A stretch of DNA of 64,000 nucleotides from Mortierella alpina. Taxonomy: Eukaryota > Mortierellomycota > Mortierellomycetes > Mortierellales > Mortierellaceae. Made by a program: the position numbers and the translations under genes. Shown one piece after another: positions 63,773 through 64,000 of the stretch. Position 1 is the stretch's first letter. Each line of letters begins with the position of its first letter. Where the stretch lies: NCBI GenBank assembly GCA_029449245.1, contig JANATF010000001.1, positions 372,001-436,000 on the forward strand, given 5' to 3'. The notes beneath the pieces were generated by a model. That model had not been told where the DNA came from. It was given only the letters and a program-made list of their open reading frames with translations, and made no database searches.

Positions 63773-64000
63773 CCTTTGCGGGGAACATGCCCCTACCCCC
63801 GGTCATTATTTTTCCATCACTCTGTACATAGCATATAGCACCTTGCATTCACCTCGCCTGTATTTAATAGACTGCCACACCCACAGAGGTGGATAATGAG
63901 GAGGGAGTAAACGACGCGCGGCATAGACGATGCACTCTTGCCCGCCCCCTACCCCTAGAGCAGAAGAGCGGAGCGCAGGTCATTGATCCTTGAAGAGCAA
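63773..64000. other. CDC7 3' flank
   Basis: Only 228 bases remain after the CDC7 stop. No canonical AATAAA is seen. TTTAATAGA near 63861-63870 could act as a weak poly(A) element. No gene is supported. Confidence 0.4.

Overview
This window is nuclear DNA of a filamentous fungus. It holds 18 protein genes on both strands, separated by 0.1-2 kb. Most have introns of about 50-250 nt with GTAAGT-type donors and CTAAC-like branch sites. The protein set points to an early-diverging fungus, and I would guess Mortierellomycotina: an animal-type NUP188, an XRCC2, a class III eIF4E, an HSPA12-like chaperone and a Trs120 of fungal type. The phylum is inference. Splice sites were placed by eye, using reading phase and protein family conservation. 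Every model is in frame across all its exons.

Layout, left to right. 1-1510: no gene. 1511-4998 (+): NAA15, auxiliary subunit of N-terminal acetyltransferase A. 6396-9474 (+): OPT-family oligopeptide transporter. 9671-12756 (-): HSPA12-like HSP70 with a Gln/His/Pro-rich N-terminal domain. 13599-15729 (-): mitochondrial EF-Tu, divergent from alpha-actinin at 16101-19509 (+). About 2 kb of low-complexity intergenic DNA follows. 21555-28664 (+): full-length ABCC (MRP) transporter. 29045-35038 (-): nucleoporin NUP188, almost all in one 5.9-kb exon. 35751-37135 (+): XRCC2. 37279-43098 (-): Trs120/TRAPPC9. 43492-44612 (-): Gos1 SNARE. 44795-45811 (-): SAM methyltransferase. 46921-49687 (+): short XRN-type 5'-3' exonuclease. 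49801-51622 (-): Efg1. 51746-54529 (-): multi-Myb protein. 54781-57698 (+): Mgs1/WRNIP1. 57954-59561 (-): class III eIF4E. 60333-63772 (+): Cdc7 kinase.

There is no operon-like grouping. Some neighbours share themes: DNA replication and repair (XRCC2, MGS1, CDC7), Golgi traffic (TRS120 next to GOS1) and RNA or translation (EFG1, the XRN-like nuclease, eIF4E, EF-Tu, NAA15). Many genes form head-to-head pairs with short shared promoters or tail-to-tail pairs 110-380 bp apart. I found no mobile element, tRNA, rRNA or CRISPR array.

I do not see a clearly new multi-gene system. The most interesting items are single genes: the HSP70 carrying its own prion-like domain, the class III eIF4E in a fungus, the compact XRN-like nuclease with a complete active site, and a predicted 5-nt microexon in the OPT gene.
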